From: Lignipirellula cremea
GTDB lineage: Bacteria > Planctomycetota > Planctomycetia > Pirellulales > Pirellulaceae
Assembly (NCBI RefSeq): GCF_007751035.1
Contig: NZ_CP036433.1
Location: 5,561,001 to 5,625,000 of the forward strand
Direction of reading: 5' to 3'
DNA: 64,000 nt
The position numbers and the translations under genes were made by a program. Of the stretch, positions 45,536 through 55,508 are shown in pieces. Each line of letters begins with the position of its first letter. The first letter of the stretch is position 1. The notes under the pieces are model-generated. The model made no database searches. It was not told where the DNA came from and saw only the letters and a program-made list of their open reading frames with translations.

Positions 45536-46642
45536 TTAATCGCGGGGCGGGCGACTGCTGGCCAGGGAGGGCAGCGAGGTTGCCAGGTAATACGCCCTGG
45601 GGGATGACATGTCGAGCAGGGTCTTCAGGTCGAACTGGCTCCGCGGCTGCTGGGCCAGGCCGACCAGTTGCGATACCGACATCGGCTTGGAATAGCGGAT
45701 CACCCGCACCTGGTCGCGGTCCAGTCGGCCGATCTTGAGCGCCTGTTCCAGCGCCTGGTCGAAATAGCCGATCTCATCCACCAGGCCGTTCTGCTCGGCT
45801 TGTCCGGCAGTGTAAATCTGGCCGGTCGCCAGGGCGTCGAGCTTCTCGGGGTTCTGCTTGAAATAAGGCCGGCCGTCCTTGATAACATCTTTGAAGCGGG
45901 AAAAAGCCGAGTCGACGTACGTCTGCAGGATGGCCCGATCCTCCGGCGACATGACCCGGGTGGGGCTGAGCATCTGTTTGTGGGGACCCGACACAATCGA
46001 GTCGTCGGCCACATGATATTCCGACATCAGGCCCGTCAGGTCGTAGTGCGGAATAATCACGCCAATCGACCCGGTCGTGGTCGTCGGTTCGGCGAAGATC
46101 GTACCGTATTCCGTCAGGCGTTTGGCCGCCATCGCCACATAGTAACCGCCGCTGGCGGCCATACCGCCCATGCTGACGACCATGGGCAGGTCGCGTTCTT
46201 CCCGCAGGTTCTTCAGCTGATAGTACAGATAGTCGGATGCGCTCACTCCGCCGCCGGGCGAATCGATACGGAGCACGACCGCCTTGACGGATTTATCGGC
46301 GCGAACCCGGTCAATCTGGTCTTTGACATAACCTTCGCCGTCCATAATGGCGCCAGAGATTTCGATGATGGCGACCTTATCGGCGGCCCGCTCATTGCCG
46401 GAGTGGAATTTTTCCTGGATCCCTTTGCTGTTGTCGTAGTATTCGCTGCGTGCGCTAAGCAGGAACATCCAGCCGAAAAAACAGACGAAGAACGCCGCCC
46501 AGCCCAGCCAGGCAGCCGCCTTCCACGGCCACACATTGTTGCGCATCACCACGGAAAGAACGCGTGGTCGTTGCCGATCGGCGCCTTCCCTCGCTGGCGC
46601 GTTCTGCTCTGCCGGAAGACTAGAGTCGGGTTTGCTTTCCAT
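45536..46642 (-). CDS. sppA: signal peptide peptidase SppA (short form)
   Basis: A 368-residue S49 membrane serine protease with one transmembrane helix (about 41-63) and a single protease domain, like the Bacillus-type rather than the double-length E. coli enzyme. Motifs: RIDSPGGGVSASD, SMGGMAASGGYYVA with nucleophile Ser164, and TTGSIGVI; the general-base Lys is probably in the SGPHKQM segment. It would cleave signal peptides left in the membrane. The ATG at 46642 has AAGGA 9 nt upstream; a TTG at 46660 is the alternative. Confidence 0.92.
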   Translation of the reverse strand: MESKPDSSLPAEQNAPAREGADRQRPRVLSVVMRNNVWPWKAAAWLGWAAFFVCFFGWMFLLSARSEYYDNSKGIQEKFHSGNERAADKVAIIEISGAIMDGEGYVKDQIDRVRADKSVKAVVLRIDSPGGGVSASDYLYYQLKNLREERDLPMVVSMGGMAASGGYYVAMAAKRLTEYGTIFAEPTTTTGSIGVIIPHYDLTGLMSEYHVADDSIVSGPHKQMLSPTRVMSPEDRAILQTYVDSAFSRFKDVIKDGRPYFKQNPEKLDALATGQIYTAGQAEQNGLVDEIGYFDQALEQALKIGRLDRDQVRVIRYSKPMSVSQLVGLAQQPRSQFDLKTLLDMSSPRAYYLATSLPSLASSRPPRD

Positions 46643-46838
46643 CACCGAAAATCCTTGCAAGGAGGAACAACCAATTCGATCTGACGGCGCCTGTCGGTTC
46701 GCAGAATTTGATCCGGGAAGGGACGTAGTTCCCGAAAAAAGGCAGGGCCGCGCAAAAGTGCGACTCAGGGGGTAAACGCTAGTCTAAGCAGAACGCGGCC
46801 CCATGTCGCGGGGCGTCGCGCGGGGGTGGCGGCCGGGG

Positions 46839-47792
46839 TTACTTTTTCGAGCGAGCCGGCGTCTCCTCGAACGGCTTGTTCGACACCCGGATCGCCCCGG
46901 GGCGGGGATGGATCTGGCGGCCGCGCTGGCCGGCCCACATCTGGGTGAACTCGGCTCCCCAGAGGAAAATCATCGAGGCGTAATAGATAAACGCCAGCAG
47001 CAGCACCAGCGAGCCGGCAGCGCCGAAGCTCGAGCCGATTTTTGCATAGTGAAAGTAGTACGCCAGCAGCATCTTCCCCAGGGTGAACAGCACGGCCGTT
47101 ACGCCCGCTCCGACCCAGACGTCCCGCCATTGCACTTTCGCGTCGGGCAGCAAGCGAAAGGTCAGGCCAAACAGCAAGGTAATCACCGCGAGCGACATCA
47201 GCCCATTGGCCAGGCGCACCCCCAGATGGCTGGACGACTGCCCGATCCACTCGCCGAGCGAATTACCCAGCACCGCCAGCAACGCACTTGCCAGCACCGA
47301 AGCCAGCAGCGTGAGTGAGATCACCAGGATCAACCCAACCGACAGCACCCGCTTCCAGATCAGCTTCTTCACGTGACGTTCGCGAGGGTCAGGCATCACG
47401 CCCCAGGCCTGGTTCAAAGCGGCCTGGATCTGCCCAAACATGCCGGTCGCCCCCATCAGCAACATGCCGATGCTCATGGCGCCGGCGATCCAGCTGGTGG
47501 CGTTCGCCTGGCGCGAATCAACCATCTTCTGCACCGTGGCGACGCCCTGGGCGCCAATCACCGATTCCAGCTGGGCCGCGACTTCCCCCTGGATTTGCGA
47601 GGGTTCGACAAACAGGCTGGCTGCTCCCACGACCAGCGTCAACAGCGGGGCCATGGCAAACAGGGTGTAGTAGGCCAGGGCGGCCGCCGCCCGGGTGCAG
47701 TCGTCGCGCAGGAACTCCTGCGTGGCCCGGTACACCAGGCGCCATGTGCCGCGCCCGAACTTCCGCCCCCACGTCAAAATCATCTGTAGCAT
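46839..47792 (-). CDS. YihY/BrkB-family membrane protein
   Basis: A 317-residue protein with about six transmembrane helices and the family pattern: DDCTRAAAALAYYTLFAMAPLLTLVVG in TM1, TGMFGQIQAALNQAWGV, and GSSFGAAGSLVLLLAFIYYASMIFLWGAEFTQ in the last helices. The family is widespread and was misnamed ribonuclease BN; transport or envelope roles are proposed, and the substrate is unknown. The ATG at 47792 is used; an ATG at 47783 is equally possible. Confidence 0.9.
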   Translation of the reverse strand: MLQMILTWGRKFGRGTWRLVYRATQEFLRDDCTRAAAALAYYTLFAMAPLLTLVVGAASLFVEPSQIQGEVAAQLESVIGAQGVATVQKMVDSRQANATSWIAGAMSIGMLLMGATGMFGQIQAALNQAWGVMPDPRERHVKKLIWKRVLSVGLILVISLTLLASVLASALLAVLGNSLGEWIGQSSSHLGVRLANGLMSLAVITLLFGLTFRLLPDAKVQWRDVWVGAGVTAVLFTLGKMLLAYYFHYAKIGSSFGAAGSLVLLLAFIYYASMIFLWGAEFTQMWAGQRGRQIHPRPGAIRVSNKPFEETPARSKK

Positions 47793-48249
47793 CGCTGCCC
47801 CGCTTGCAGTTCTAAAACTTCCCCTCCGACTCTGGAGCTCCGATTATACGGCGATCAGCCATCAGACCGCGGGCAATTACCCACGGAGGACAGTTTTTTT
47901 GTTTTTTCAACAACCGATGGTAGCGCCGCCAACCATGGGGCCCGGCGAAGAGCCGCTGCCGGCCTTTCGCCAGGGCGACGGTTCGCTGCCTCCCTGCGGT
48001 GCGCGCCGTGTGGCGTGAAAAACGGTAAAAAATCGACAGAAGCCCCTGCCTGACGTTCGTATTCAGGCCGCAAGCAGACCGAGCGACGGGCGACCCAGTC
48101 GCAAACGTGGGTGTCTGCGGGAAGAAAAACGGGTCGCCAGGGCCGGCATGCAGAGACGCCAGCGGGCGTGGTCCGCAACTTGTCGCCGTGGAAGGACGGA
48201 ACTAGACTAAGCGGTTTGCTGGATTTCACTTCCTATTGGGGATTTCAAG
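47793..48249. other. divergent intergenic region before purA
   Basis: 457 bp without a supported gene. I find no PurR-box-like operator or riboswitch. Confidence 0.4.
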
Positions 48250-49566
48250 GTGTCGGGAACTTGTGTCATCGGATTGCAGTGGGGCGACGAAGCTAAAGGG
48301 AAACTCGTCGATTTACTAACCGCTCAGTTCGATATGGTGGTGCGCTACCAGGGCGGAGCCAATGCGGGCCATACGGTCGTCATTGGTGATCAAACCTACA
48401 AGCTGCATCACATTCCCAGTGGTATCCTCAATGAGGGGGTCATGAATCTCGTCACGCCGGGCGTGGTGCTGAATCCGCCGACCCTGCTGAAAGAGATCGA
48501 CTCGCTCCTGGAACGAGGGGTGAACGTCTCCAGCAATATGATAATCAGCGAGAGGGCCCACGTCGTTTGCCCCTGGCATCTGGCCGAAGATCGCTTGCTG
48601 AATGATACGCCAGCCGCTGGCGAGAGCATCGGCACCACCCTTCGCGGGATCGGTCCGTGTTACCGCGATAAAGTCGGTCGCACCTATGCCGTCCGCCTGG
48701 GTGATCTGTATCGTGACAACTTTCCGGAACGTGTCCGCGAAATCGTCGAGGCCAAAAATCGCCTGCTCGCCAGTCTGAGCGACGACTCCGAAGTCAAACT
48801 CGACCACGAAGAAATCTGCCGCGAGTTCGCCGGCTATGCCGAACGCCTCAAGCCGTTTGTCGGCGACACCACCACCTTGCTGCTCGATGCGGCCGAGTCC
48901 GGCAAACGCCTGCTGTTTGAAGGCGCCCAGGGAGCACTCCTGGATATCGACCACGGCACCTTCCCGTTTGTCACCAGCAGCAACAGCTCGGGCGTCGGCG
49001 TATGCGCCGGTTCTGGCGTCCCGCCGAAGTGGATCAACAAGGTCATTGGCGTCGCCAAGTGCTACAGCACCCGCGTCGGCGGCGGACCCTTTCCGACAGA
49101 ACTGGAAAACGAAACGGGCCAGCACATTCGCGACAAAGGGCACGAGTACGGCACCACAACCGGCCGGCCGCGTCGCTGCGGCTGGTTCGATGCGGTCGCC
49201 GTTCGCTATACGGCACGTTTAAGCGGTGTCGATTGTCTGTCCATGATGATGCTCGACGTGCTGAGCGAACTGCCTGAGATCCAGGTCTGCCGCGCGTATG
49301 AAATCGACGGCGTCGAGGTCAATACGTTCCCGGCCCACGTGGAAGATTTGCGCCGAGCAAAGCCCATTCTGGAAACCCTGCCGGGCTGGCAGAAAGAGAT
49401 CACCGAGGTCCGCTCGTACGACGACCTGCCGGAGAACGCCAAAGGCTATTTGAACCGGATCAGCGAGCTGGTCGGTCGCCCGGTTGGCGTGGTGTCGGTA
49501 GGACCCGATCGGGCCCAGACCATGTTCCCCGGGACGATCCTGTCCGACATGGGCGTGCAGGTCTAA
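48250..49566 (+). CDS. purA: adenylosuccinate synthetase
   Basis: PurA joins IMP and aspartate using GTP on the way to AMP. The 438-residue protein begins at a GTG with GGGGA about 8 nt upstream. Signatures: [12 protein letters not shown] (phosphate loop with catalytic Asp), [10 protein letters not shown] (catalytic His), [38 protein letters not shown], and [13 protein letters not shown]. Full length. A dispersed inverted repeat follows 30 bp after the stop. Confidence 0.96.
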   Translation: MSGTCVIGLQWGDEAKGKLVDLLTAQFDMVVRYQGGANAGHTVVIGDQTYKLHHIPSGILNEGVMNLVTPGVVLNPPTLLKEIDSLLERGVNVSSNMIISERAHVVCPWHLAEDRLLNDTPAAGESIGTTLRGIGPCYRDKVGRTYAVRLGDLYRDNFPERVREIVEAKNRLLASLSDDSEVKLDHEEICREFAGYAERLKPFVGDTTTLLLDAAESGKRLLFEGAQGALLDIDHGTFPFVTSSNSSGVGVCAGSGVPPKWINKVIGVAKCYSTRVGGGPFPTELENETGQHIRDKGHEYGTTTGRPRRCGWFDAVAVRYTARLSGVDCLSMMMLDVLSELPEIQVCRAYEIDGVEVNTFPAHVEDLRRAKPILETLPGWQKEITEVRSYDDLPENAKGYLNRISELVGRPVGVVSVGPDRAQTMFPGTILSDMGVQV

Positions 49567-49596
49567 GCGGCCCGTTCCGCCATTTCGCCACCCCGG

Positions 49597-49680
49597 CATG
49601 TGGCAGAAGTCGCCAGAATTTGGTCAGAGCATTCCCGGCCAGGCAAACAGCGGCCAAACTCTGGCGAGTTCGGCTATGGC
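49597..49680. repeat. 84-nt dispersed inverted repeat, copy A
   Basis: The left arm GAAGTCGCCAGAATTTGG and right arm CCAAACTCTGGCGAGTTC pair over 18 positions with two mismatches, bracketed by CATGT and GGCTATGGC. The same element, also 84 nt long and in the same orientation, is at 63502-63585. Here it sits between convergent purA and the GNAT gene and may act as a terminator. Confidence 0.8.
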
Positions 49681-49719
49681 GCCTTTTGCCTTGACAATTG
49701 GTCGCTGCGCAGCCCCTGT

Positions 49720-50844
49720 TTATTCGGCGGGGGCCGGATTCTTCTCCTGCCACCAGTCGACAAGATTGGCGCGCAGCCGCAGAATCTGCCCCTTTACGGC
49801 GCGGGAGCGGTAGTGGGTTGACTGGTAGATCGGAGCGATTCGCGACTGGAAATACCGTTTGATTTCCAGCGACCCGGCGCCCAGGTCGTAACGCACATCG
49901 CCGCGAGCGTAGCAGTCTTCAATCGCTAGTGCATACAACACGTTACCGGGAGTAAGCCGGGTGAACTCCGGGTCAAAACCGACCCGCATCCCATACACCT
50001 GCCCCTGGAAGTGGTAGTTATAGGCAAACGCAATCGGCTGCTCATTCAACCGCAGCAGATTGAGATCCAGAAAGCCGCCCGCTGCTGCGGCCTGGTGCGT
50101 ATCACGGATAAAGTCCGTAATCGTGTGGTGCGAAATGGTCGTGCCAGTCGTCGATGACCCCTGCCAGCTGACGGCAGCCAGTCGCTGGCATTCGTCCAGC
50201 AGGTTCCAGCACGGTTCGCCGTCACTGGCGGCCGATCCCAGCGGACGATACCGCTCCAGTCGCACCTCTCCCGCTTCATGCGCCCTTCGCAGCCAGCGTT
50301 GCAGGTTGTTTCGCCACTTGCTGTTGCGCAGCGACAGGTACGCGTTCCAGTCGCCGATCAGATCAATCAGGCAGGTTTCGGCCCTTTGACTGCGGCGCGG
50401 ATGCATATCGGCCAGTTGCATCAGGCGGTCCGTTTCGGCCGTGTCGCAGCCTTCCTCAGGATGCCACCGCAGATCGACCATATCCCACGACTGCCGGGTC
50501 TTTTTGACATGCAACAGGGCGGCGTACAGCGCTTCCAGCGGCTGGTTGCTGATCGGTCCATAAAACGACCCCCAATCGTCCAGGGGATACGTCAGCACGC
50601 GAATCTTGCCGATCTTGCGGATCTCGGTCCGTTCCACCAGTGGGACAATCCCGATCGGTCGCTCCGGCGGCCCCACGATCAGCACCCGTAAACGCTGGTC
50701 TTTCTGAAAATGCCTCCAGTAACACTCCAGCCAGTCCAGCGATTGGAAAAAGCTCGCTTGGGGCGTCTTTTCCAGCAGCTTTCGCCAGGCCGGCCGGTAC
50801 GGCTCCAGGTCAGCCATTTCATTGATTTCAAGCACGTCCCACAT
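49720..50844 (-). CDS. GNAT acetyltransferase of the CelD/BcsL type
   Basis: A 374-residue protein with the BioF2-like/CelD acyltransferase pattern: FFQSLDWLECYWRHF near the N-terminus, WRNNLQRWLRRAHEAG in the middle, and the GNAT-like C-terminal half FLDLNLLRLNEQPIAFAYNY, GFDPEFTRLTPGNVLYALAIEDCYARG, YDLGAGSLEIKRYF. Homologues acylate exopolysaccharides or are related to FemX peptidyl transferases. No polysaccharide genes adjoin it, so the substrate is open. Confidence 0.82.
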   Translation of the reverse strand: MWDVLEINEMADLEPYRPAWRKLLEKTPQASFFQSLDWLECYWRHFQKDQRLRVLIVGPPERPIGIVPLVERTEIRKIGKIRVLTYPLDDWGSFYGPISNQPLEALYAALLHVKKTRQSWDMVDLRWHPEEGCDTAETDRLMQLADMHPRRSQRAETCLIDLIGDWNAYLSLRNSKWRNNLQRWLRRAHEAGEVRLERYRPLGSAASDGEPCWNLLDECQRLAAVSWQGSSTTGTTISHHTITDFIRDTHQAAAAGGFLDLNLLRLNEQPIAFAYNYHFQGQVYGMRVGFDPEFTRLTPGNVLYALAIEDCYARGDVRYDLGAGSLEIKRYFQSRIAPIYQSTHYRSRAVKGQILRLRANLVDWWQEKNPAPAE

Positions 50845-51138
50845 AGTCGCGATATCTCGCAGTTTGGAATCCTCGATACGGCAACGGAAACCAACGGCGC
50901 CAGCAAGATATTTGCCCCTTGAATCTCCTCAGAAAAGATACGTTACGAAAAAGCAGAACTCTGACTGCAGGGGGAAAATCCGAAGACAGAGAATAGACCT
51001 GCACGATTTTGCGGGGATTATCCGTCGCAAGGACGCAATCCGTCCCGGCCGGCGGCGGTTGTCGGCGGGACGCGTCTTCACGCGCTCGGCAGTTCCGTAT
51101 ACCATCGAGTTTTTCCGCCCTCGAGGGTCCGCCTACGC

Positions 51139-53148
51139 ATGTCGCACGATCTCAATCCTGCTCAACGCCAGGCCGTGGAAACGCTCAGCGGCCCCCTGCT
51201 GGTGCTCGCCGGGGCCGGCACCGGTAAAACAAGGGTGGTGACCTACCGCATCGCCGCATTGATCCGCAGCGGCATTGCTCCCGAGCGGATCCTGGCCGTA
51301 ACCTTTACCAACAAGGCGGCGGCCGAAATGCAGGAACGCGTCGCCAAACTGCTGGGGAAGCGGAAGGAGAAACCGAAAGTTTCCACCTTCCACTCCCACT
51401 GCGTGTTCATCCTGCGGCAACACATCAGCAAGCTCGGCTATCCGGCCAAATTCGCCATCTACGACGGCGGCGACCAGGAAAGCCTGGCCCGCACGGTCCT
51501 GCGGGAAATTCGCGTCTCCAATGAAATGATGCGGCCCGGCGATCTGCTCCGTAAAATCAGCAACTGGAAGTCGGCCGCCATTCGACCTGCCGAGGCTGCT
51601 TCGCTGGCAGAGACCGATAAAGAGCATCTGGCCGCGATGGGCTACCGCCGATATCAAAAGGCCCTCAAGCTTTCCGGCGCCGTGGATTTCGACGACCTGC
51701 TGCTGCTGACCGAAGACCTGTTTCGCGAACATGCCGACGTACGCGAAAAAGAAGCCGGCCGGTTTGACCATCTGCTGGTCGACGAATACCAGGACACCAA
51801 CGGCACCCAGTACCGCATTGTCAAAGCCCTCGCCAAAGACCACCGCAACCTGTGCGTGGTGGGCGACGACGACCAGTCCATTTACGGCTGGCGCGGGGCC
51901 GAGGTGGAGCATATCCTGAAGTTCGCCCGGGACTGGTCCGATGCGGTCGAGGTGCGTCTGGAAGAGAACTACCGCTCGACCGCCGAGATTCTCAACGCAG
52001 CCAACACGCTGATTGCCTACAACAAAAAGCGACACGACAAAATCCTGCGGCCGGCCCGGGCCGGCGGCGAGAAGCCTCGCATCAACCAGCACAAGGATGA
52101 AACCGAAGAGGCCAAAGCCGTCGTCGCCGATATCCAGCGTTTGCTGACCGATCCGCACTGGTCGGCCCGCGATGTGGCCGTGCTGTTCCGCACCAACGAA
52201 CAGCCCCGCCCTTTTGAAACTGAAATGCGCCGCGTCAAAATCCCGTACGTGGTCGTCGGGGGCATGTCGTTCTTTGACCGGAAAGAAGTTCGCGATATCC
52301 TGGCCTATCTGCGGCTGCTCGTCATGCAGCAGGATGAAGTGTCGCTGCTCCGCATTATGAACACGCCCGCCCGCGGCATCGGCCAGGGGTCGGTCGAAAA
52401 CCTGATGAAGACCGCCGTCTCCCAGGCCAAAACCATCTGGGAAATCATCAGCAACCCCGGCCTGAAGCCCCAGCTACCCGCCGCCGCCGACAAGGGGGTG
52501 AACGATCTGGTCGGACTGATCCGCCATTTCGGCAAGCTCGCAGAAACCAGCAGCCTGGTCGACACCGCCCGCGGCCTCATCGCCAAAATCCGCTACGAAG
52601 ACGAAATCCGCCGACGCCACCCGGAACCGAACGACCAGGAATCGCGCATCGCCGCCGTCGAAGAAGTCGTCAACGCCATTGGCGCCTATGAGAGCCGTTC
52701 CAAAAAACCGACGCTCGCCGGCTTCCTGGAAGAAACGGCCCTCGGCGGCCGTGAGTTCGATAACGAAAAAGACAAACAGCTCCGCCGCAACGCCGTGGTC
52801 CTGATGACGCTGCACGCCGCCAAGGGACTAGAATTCCCCCATGTTTATATGGTCGGTATGGAAGAAGGCATCCTGCCCCATCATCGGGCCGTCAAGCTGG
52901 AGATGGAGTCCGACGCCATCGATGAAGAACGCCGCCTGTGCTACGTCGGCGTCACCAGGGCGCAGGATCGTCTCACCCTGTCGATGGCCCGCACCCGGAT
53001 GAAATGGGGCAAACCTCGGGAGACAACCCCCAGCCGGTTCCTGTACGAAATCATCGGCAAGGCCGACAACGCCCATCGCATCGCCGCCCGCTCCAGCGGT
53101 TCCCGCCCGACCGGCCGCGGCGCCGCCCGCAAAAGACCGCCCGGTTAG
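51139..53148 (+). CDS. UvrD/Rep-family ATP-dependent DNA helicase
   Basis: A 669-residue superfamily 1A 3-prime to 5-prime helicase. Q-motif LNPAQRQAV; Walker A AGAGTGKT (24-31); motif Ia VTFTNKAAAEMQER; Walker B VDEYQDTN; motif III DDDQSIYGWRGA; motif IV ENYRST; motif V TLHAAKGLEFPHVYMVGMEEG; motif VI EERRLCYVGVTRAQDRL. The length matches Rep/PcrA/UvrD; the basic C-terminal tail (Arg-rich, Gly/Ser) could bind DNA or polymerase. I leave the symbol blank because UvrD and Rep cannot be separated by eye. Confidence 0.95.
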   Translation: MSHDLNPAQRQAVETLSGPLLVLAGAGTGKTRVVTYRIAALIRSGIAPERILAVTFTNKAAAEMQERVAKLLGKRKEKPKVSTFHSHCVFILRQHISKLGYPAKFAIYDGGDQESLARTVLREIRVSNEMMRPGDLLRKISNWKSAAIRPAEAASLAETDKEHLAAMGYRRYQKALKLSGAVDFDDLLLLTEDLFREHADVREKEAGRFDHLLVDEYQDTNGTQYRIVKALAKDHRNLCVVGDDDQSIYGWRGAEVEHILKFARDWSDAVEVRLEENYRSTAEILNAANTLIAYNKKRHDKILRPARAGGEKPRINQHKDETEEAKAVVADIQRLLTDPHWSARDVAVLFRTNEQPRPFETEMRRVKIPYVVVGGMSFFDRKEVRDILAYLRLLVMQQDEVSLLRIMNTPARGIGQGSVENLMKTAVSQAKTIWEIISNPGLKPQLPAAADKGVNDLVGLIRHFGKLAETSSLVDTARGLIAKIRYEDEIRRRHPEPNDQESRIAAVEEVVNAIGAYESRSKKPTLAGFLEETALGGREFDNEKDKQLRRNAVVLMTLHAAKGLEFPHVYMVGMEEGILPHHRAVKLEMESDAIDEERRLCYVGVTRAQDRLTLSMARTRMKWGKPRETTPSRFLYEIIGKADNAHRIAARSSGSRPTGRGAARKRPPG

Positions 53149-53264
53149 CCCAGTCTTCCTGGTTTCTTCTCGTGGGGAAACAGAGACGGCCAGGCAGGCT
53201 GAAACTACTGTACGCATCCTTTTCCAGACCGCCGGGAATTCCGGTGAATTCCCATCAGACATGG

Positions 53265-53294
53265 TTGATTTGATAAGCCCTCATGCCTTAGAAT
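53265..53294 (+). promoter_or_regulatory. sigma-70-type promoter for DUF1501 gene
   Basis: TTGATT (53265-53270), an 18-nt spacer, then TAGAAT (53289-53294). It lies about 75 nt before the ATG, which has an excellent AGGAGG (53355-53360) at 8 nt. Confidence 0.6.
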
Positions 53295-53368
53295 GACGAT
53301 GGATCATCCATCAGGCTGTCGCCAAAGGCTGCCTGCTTGCCATTACATTCTGCCAGGAGGAATTCGTC

Positions 53369-54634
53369 ATGCTCAGCATTCTTGGGAAAAAAACAACCGG
53401 CTTTTGCGACGGCGTGTCGCGGCGCGGGTTCTTGAAGCTGGGAGCGATGACCATCGGCGGCTTTACGCTCGCCGATCTGATTAAGGCGGAGGCCTCCGCT
53501 GGCACAGGTTCCTCCCACAAGGCCGTGATCAACATCCACCTGACAGGCGGTCCCAGCCATCAGGATATGTTCGATCTCAAGCCGAACGCCCCGGTCGAAT
53601 TCCGCGGCGAGTTCAACCCGGTGGCAACCAACGTCCCCGGCATGCAAATCTGCGAACACTTCCCGATGCTGGCCCAGATGGCGGACAAGTTCGCCGTGGT
53701 CCGCTCGCTGATCGGTTCCGCCGGGCAGCACTCCAACTTCCAGACGCACAGCGGCTACGACTCGCGTGATCTGGCCAGCGTGGGCGGTCACCCGTCGCTG
53801 GGCAGCGTGGTCTCGCGGATGCAGGGCTCCCACCATGGCGCCCCGCCGTTTATCTCCTACAACGGCGGCGAGCCCGGCTTCCTGGGCCCGATCCACAAAC
53901 CGTACAAACCGTCCGGCGGCGATCTCAGCATGAACCGCAGCCTGACGGAATCCCGCCTGGGCGATCGCACCAACCTGCTGACTTCGCTCGATCGCATCCG
54001 TCGCGACGCCGACGCTTCCGGCCAGATGAGCGCCCTCGACGCCCATACCCGGCAAGCGGTCGAGTTGATCGTTTCCGGCCGTGTCGGCGACGCGCTTGAC
54101 CTGAACAAGGAAGACGCGAAGCTGGTGGAACGCTATGGCAAAGACGGCAAGAACTTCCTCACCGCCCGGCGCCTGATTGAAGCCGGCGTGCGCGTTGTCT
54201 CCTTGAACTGGGGCAGCTGGGATTCGCACCAGGGCAACTTCACCCGCTTGAAAACGCAGTTGCCCAAGCTGGACGTCGCCATGAGCGCCCTGATCCAGGA
54301 CCTGCACGATCGCGGCATGGACCAGGATGTGACGGTCGTCATGTGGGGCGAATTCGGCCGCACGCCCCGCATCAACAAGACCGCGGGCCGCGACCACTGG
54401 CGTAAAGTGATGATGGCCTTCCTCGCCGGCGGCGGCATGCAGACTGGCCAGATGATCGGCACCACTTCCGACGATGCGGGCGAAGCCAAAGATCGCCCCA
54501 TCCACGTGCACGAGGTGTTCTCCACCATCTACCGGAACCTGGGCATCGACACCGCCAGCACTACGCTGGCCGATACCAATGGTCGCCCCCAGTACCTCAC
54601 CGATATTCGCCAGCCGATCAGCGAACTGGTTTAA
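53369..54634 (+). CDS. DUF1501 Tat-exported protein
   Basis: A 421-residue protein with twin-arginine signal SRRGFLKLGAMTIGGF (17-32). The DUF1501 body follows: INIHLTGGPSHQDMFDLKP, FAVVRSLIG, HSGYDSRDLASVGGHPSLGS, VSLNWGSWDSHQGNF and VVMWGEFGRTPRINKTAGRDHW. The family is related to the alkaline phosphatase/sulfatase superfamily, and the conserved Asp/His residues suggest a metal site, but the reaction is unknown. In many planctomycetes it follows a DUF1549/DUF1553 cytochrome-c gene; no such partner is next to it here. Confidence 0.92.
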   Translation: MLSILGKKTTGFCDGVSRRGFLKLGAMTIGGFTLADLIKAEASAGTGSSHKAVINIHLTGGPSHQDMFDLKPNAPVEFRGEFNPVATNVPGMQICEHFPMLAQMADKFAVVRSLIGSAGQHSNFQTHSGYDSRDLASVGGHPSLGSVVSRMQGSHHGAPPFISYNGGEPGFLGPIHKPYKPSGGDLSMNRSLTESRLGDRTNLLTSLDRIRRDADASGQMSALDAHTRQAVELIVSGRVGDALDLNKEDAKLVERYGKDGKNFLTARRLIEAGVRVVSLNWGSWDSHQGNFTRLKTQLPKLDVAMSALIQDLHDRGMDQDVTVVMWGEFGRTPRINKTAGRDHWRKVMMAFLAGGGMQTGQMIGTTSDDAGEAKDRPIHVHEVFSTIYRNLGIDTASTTLADTNGRPQYLTDIRQPISELV

Positions 54635-54716
54635 TTCGCCGGTAACGGCAAGCGTCAATTTAATTCGCCGGTAACGGCAAGCGTCAATTTAATTCGCCGG
54701 TAACGGCAAGCGTCAA
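54630..54716 (+). repeat. three tandem 29-bp repeats over a stop codon
   Basis: Exact copies at 54630-54658, 54659-54687 and 54688-54716. The first copy includes the TAA of the DUF1501 gene, so the stop codon itself is triplicated. Each copy contains GCCG-GTAA-CGGC, a short hairpin with a GNRA-type loop. Confidence 0.95.
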
Positions 54717-54723
54717 AACCACC

Positions 54724-54760
54724 AAGGGGATGCGGTTCCAGCAACTGCATCCCCTTTTTT
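54724..54760 (+). terminator. rho-independent terminator of DUF1501 gene
   Basis: AAGGGGATGC (54724-54733) pairs perfectly with GCATCCCCTT (54747-54756), followed by a run of six T. Confidence 0.9.
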
Positions 54761-54899
54761 CGTCGCTACGCCGAATGCCGTTTTCCCCCAAAACCGCCCT
54801 GGCGCCGCTGCTCTTTCCCGGCGATTTCGAGTATCGTACAGCAGGTTGCCCCACACGGGAGGGCCGCTTTCGGATCGCCGAACTGACGTCGGAGAGGGA

Positions 54900-55508
54900 A
54901 TGAACAATCATATCGAGCAAGTACTGGTATTACCGGCGGCGCGGCTGCAGGAGCTAGGTTACTTTCAGGGTTTCTCCTCGGACATCGACCGCTATCTGGC
55001 GGAACTGCTGGACCCGGCCCACACCAGCTATCGGCCCCGGCCGGAAATGGAGCTGGACCCCAGCTTCAAGCAGCTGATTCCCTACGTGCTGTTCCGCTGG
55101 ACCGACGATCAGGGGAAGGTCTCGCTGTTCCAGTACACCCGTGGCTCCGGCCAGGGGGAAGCCCGCCTGCATCAGAAGCGGAGCGTCGGCGTCGGCGGCC
55201 ATATCTCCTCGGTCGATGGCGAGTGCGACGACCCGTACCTGGAAGGGATGCGACGAGAGCTGGCGGAAGAGGTCGAGATCCGCACGCCGTACATCGAAGA
55301 GTGCGTCGGCCTGATCAACGACGACGAAACCGACGTCGGCAAGGTCCACCTGGGCGTGGTCCACATTCTCGACGTCGCCAGCCCGGCCGTCGTCTCCCGC
55401 GAAGAAGATCTCGCGAGCGCCGGCTTCCAGGCCCTGCCCCAGCTGCTCAAAGAGATCGACCAGTTCGAAACCTGGTCACAGATCGTGCTGAAAGCGCTGT
55501 TCACCTAG
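54900..55508 (+). CDS. Nudix-like phosphohydrolase family protein
   Basis: A 202-residue protein whose centre carries a Nudix-like box: GGHISSVDG followed by MRRELAEEVEI (the RE-x-x-EE core of the motif). An N-terminal extension of about 85 residues precedes the domain. It likely hydrolyses a nucleoside-diphosphate-linked compound, but the substrate cannot be read. The ATG at 54900 lies just after GGAGAGG. It is isolated between the DUF1501 terminator and a hairpin terminator downstream. Confidence 0.75.
   Translation: MNNHIEQVLVLPAARLQELGYFQGFSSDIDRYLAELLDPAHTSYRPRPEMELDPSFKQLIPYVLFRWTDDQGKVSLFQYTRGSGQGEARLHQKRSVGVGGHISSVDGECDDPYLEGMRRELAEEVEIRTPYIEECVGLINDDETDVGKVHLGVVHILDVASPAVVSREEDLASAGFQALPQLLKEIDQFETWSQIVLKALFT

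Noticed and set aside
53369-54634. DUF1501 protein as a true sulfatase
   Set aside because: It lacks the C/S-x-P-x-R formylglycine motif; only distant superfamily similarity is supportable.
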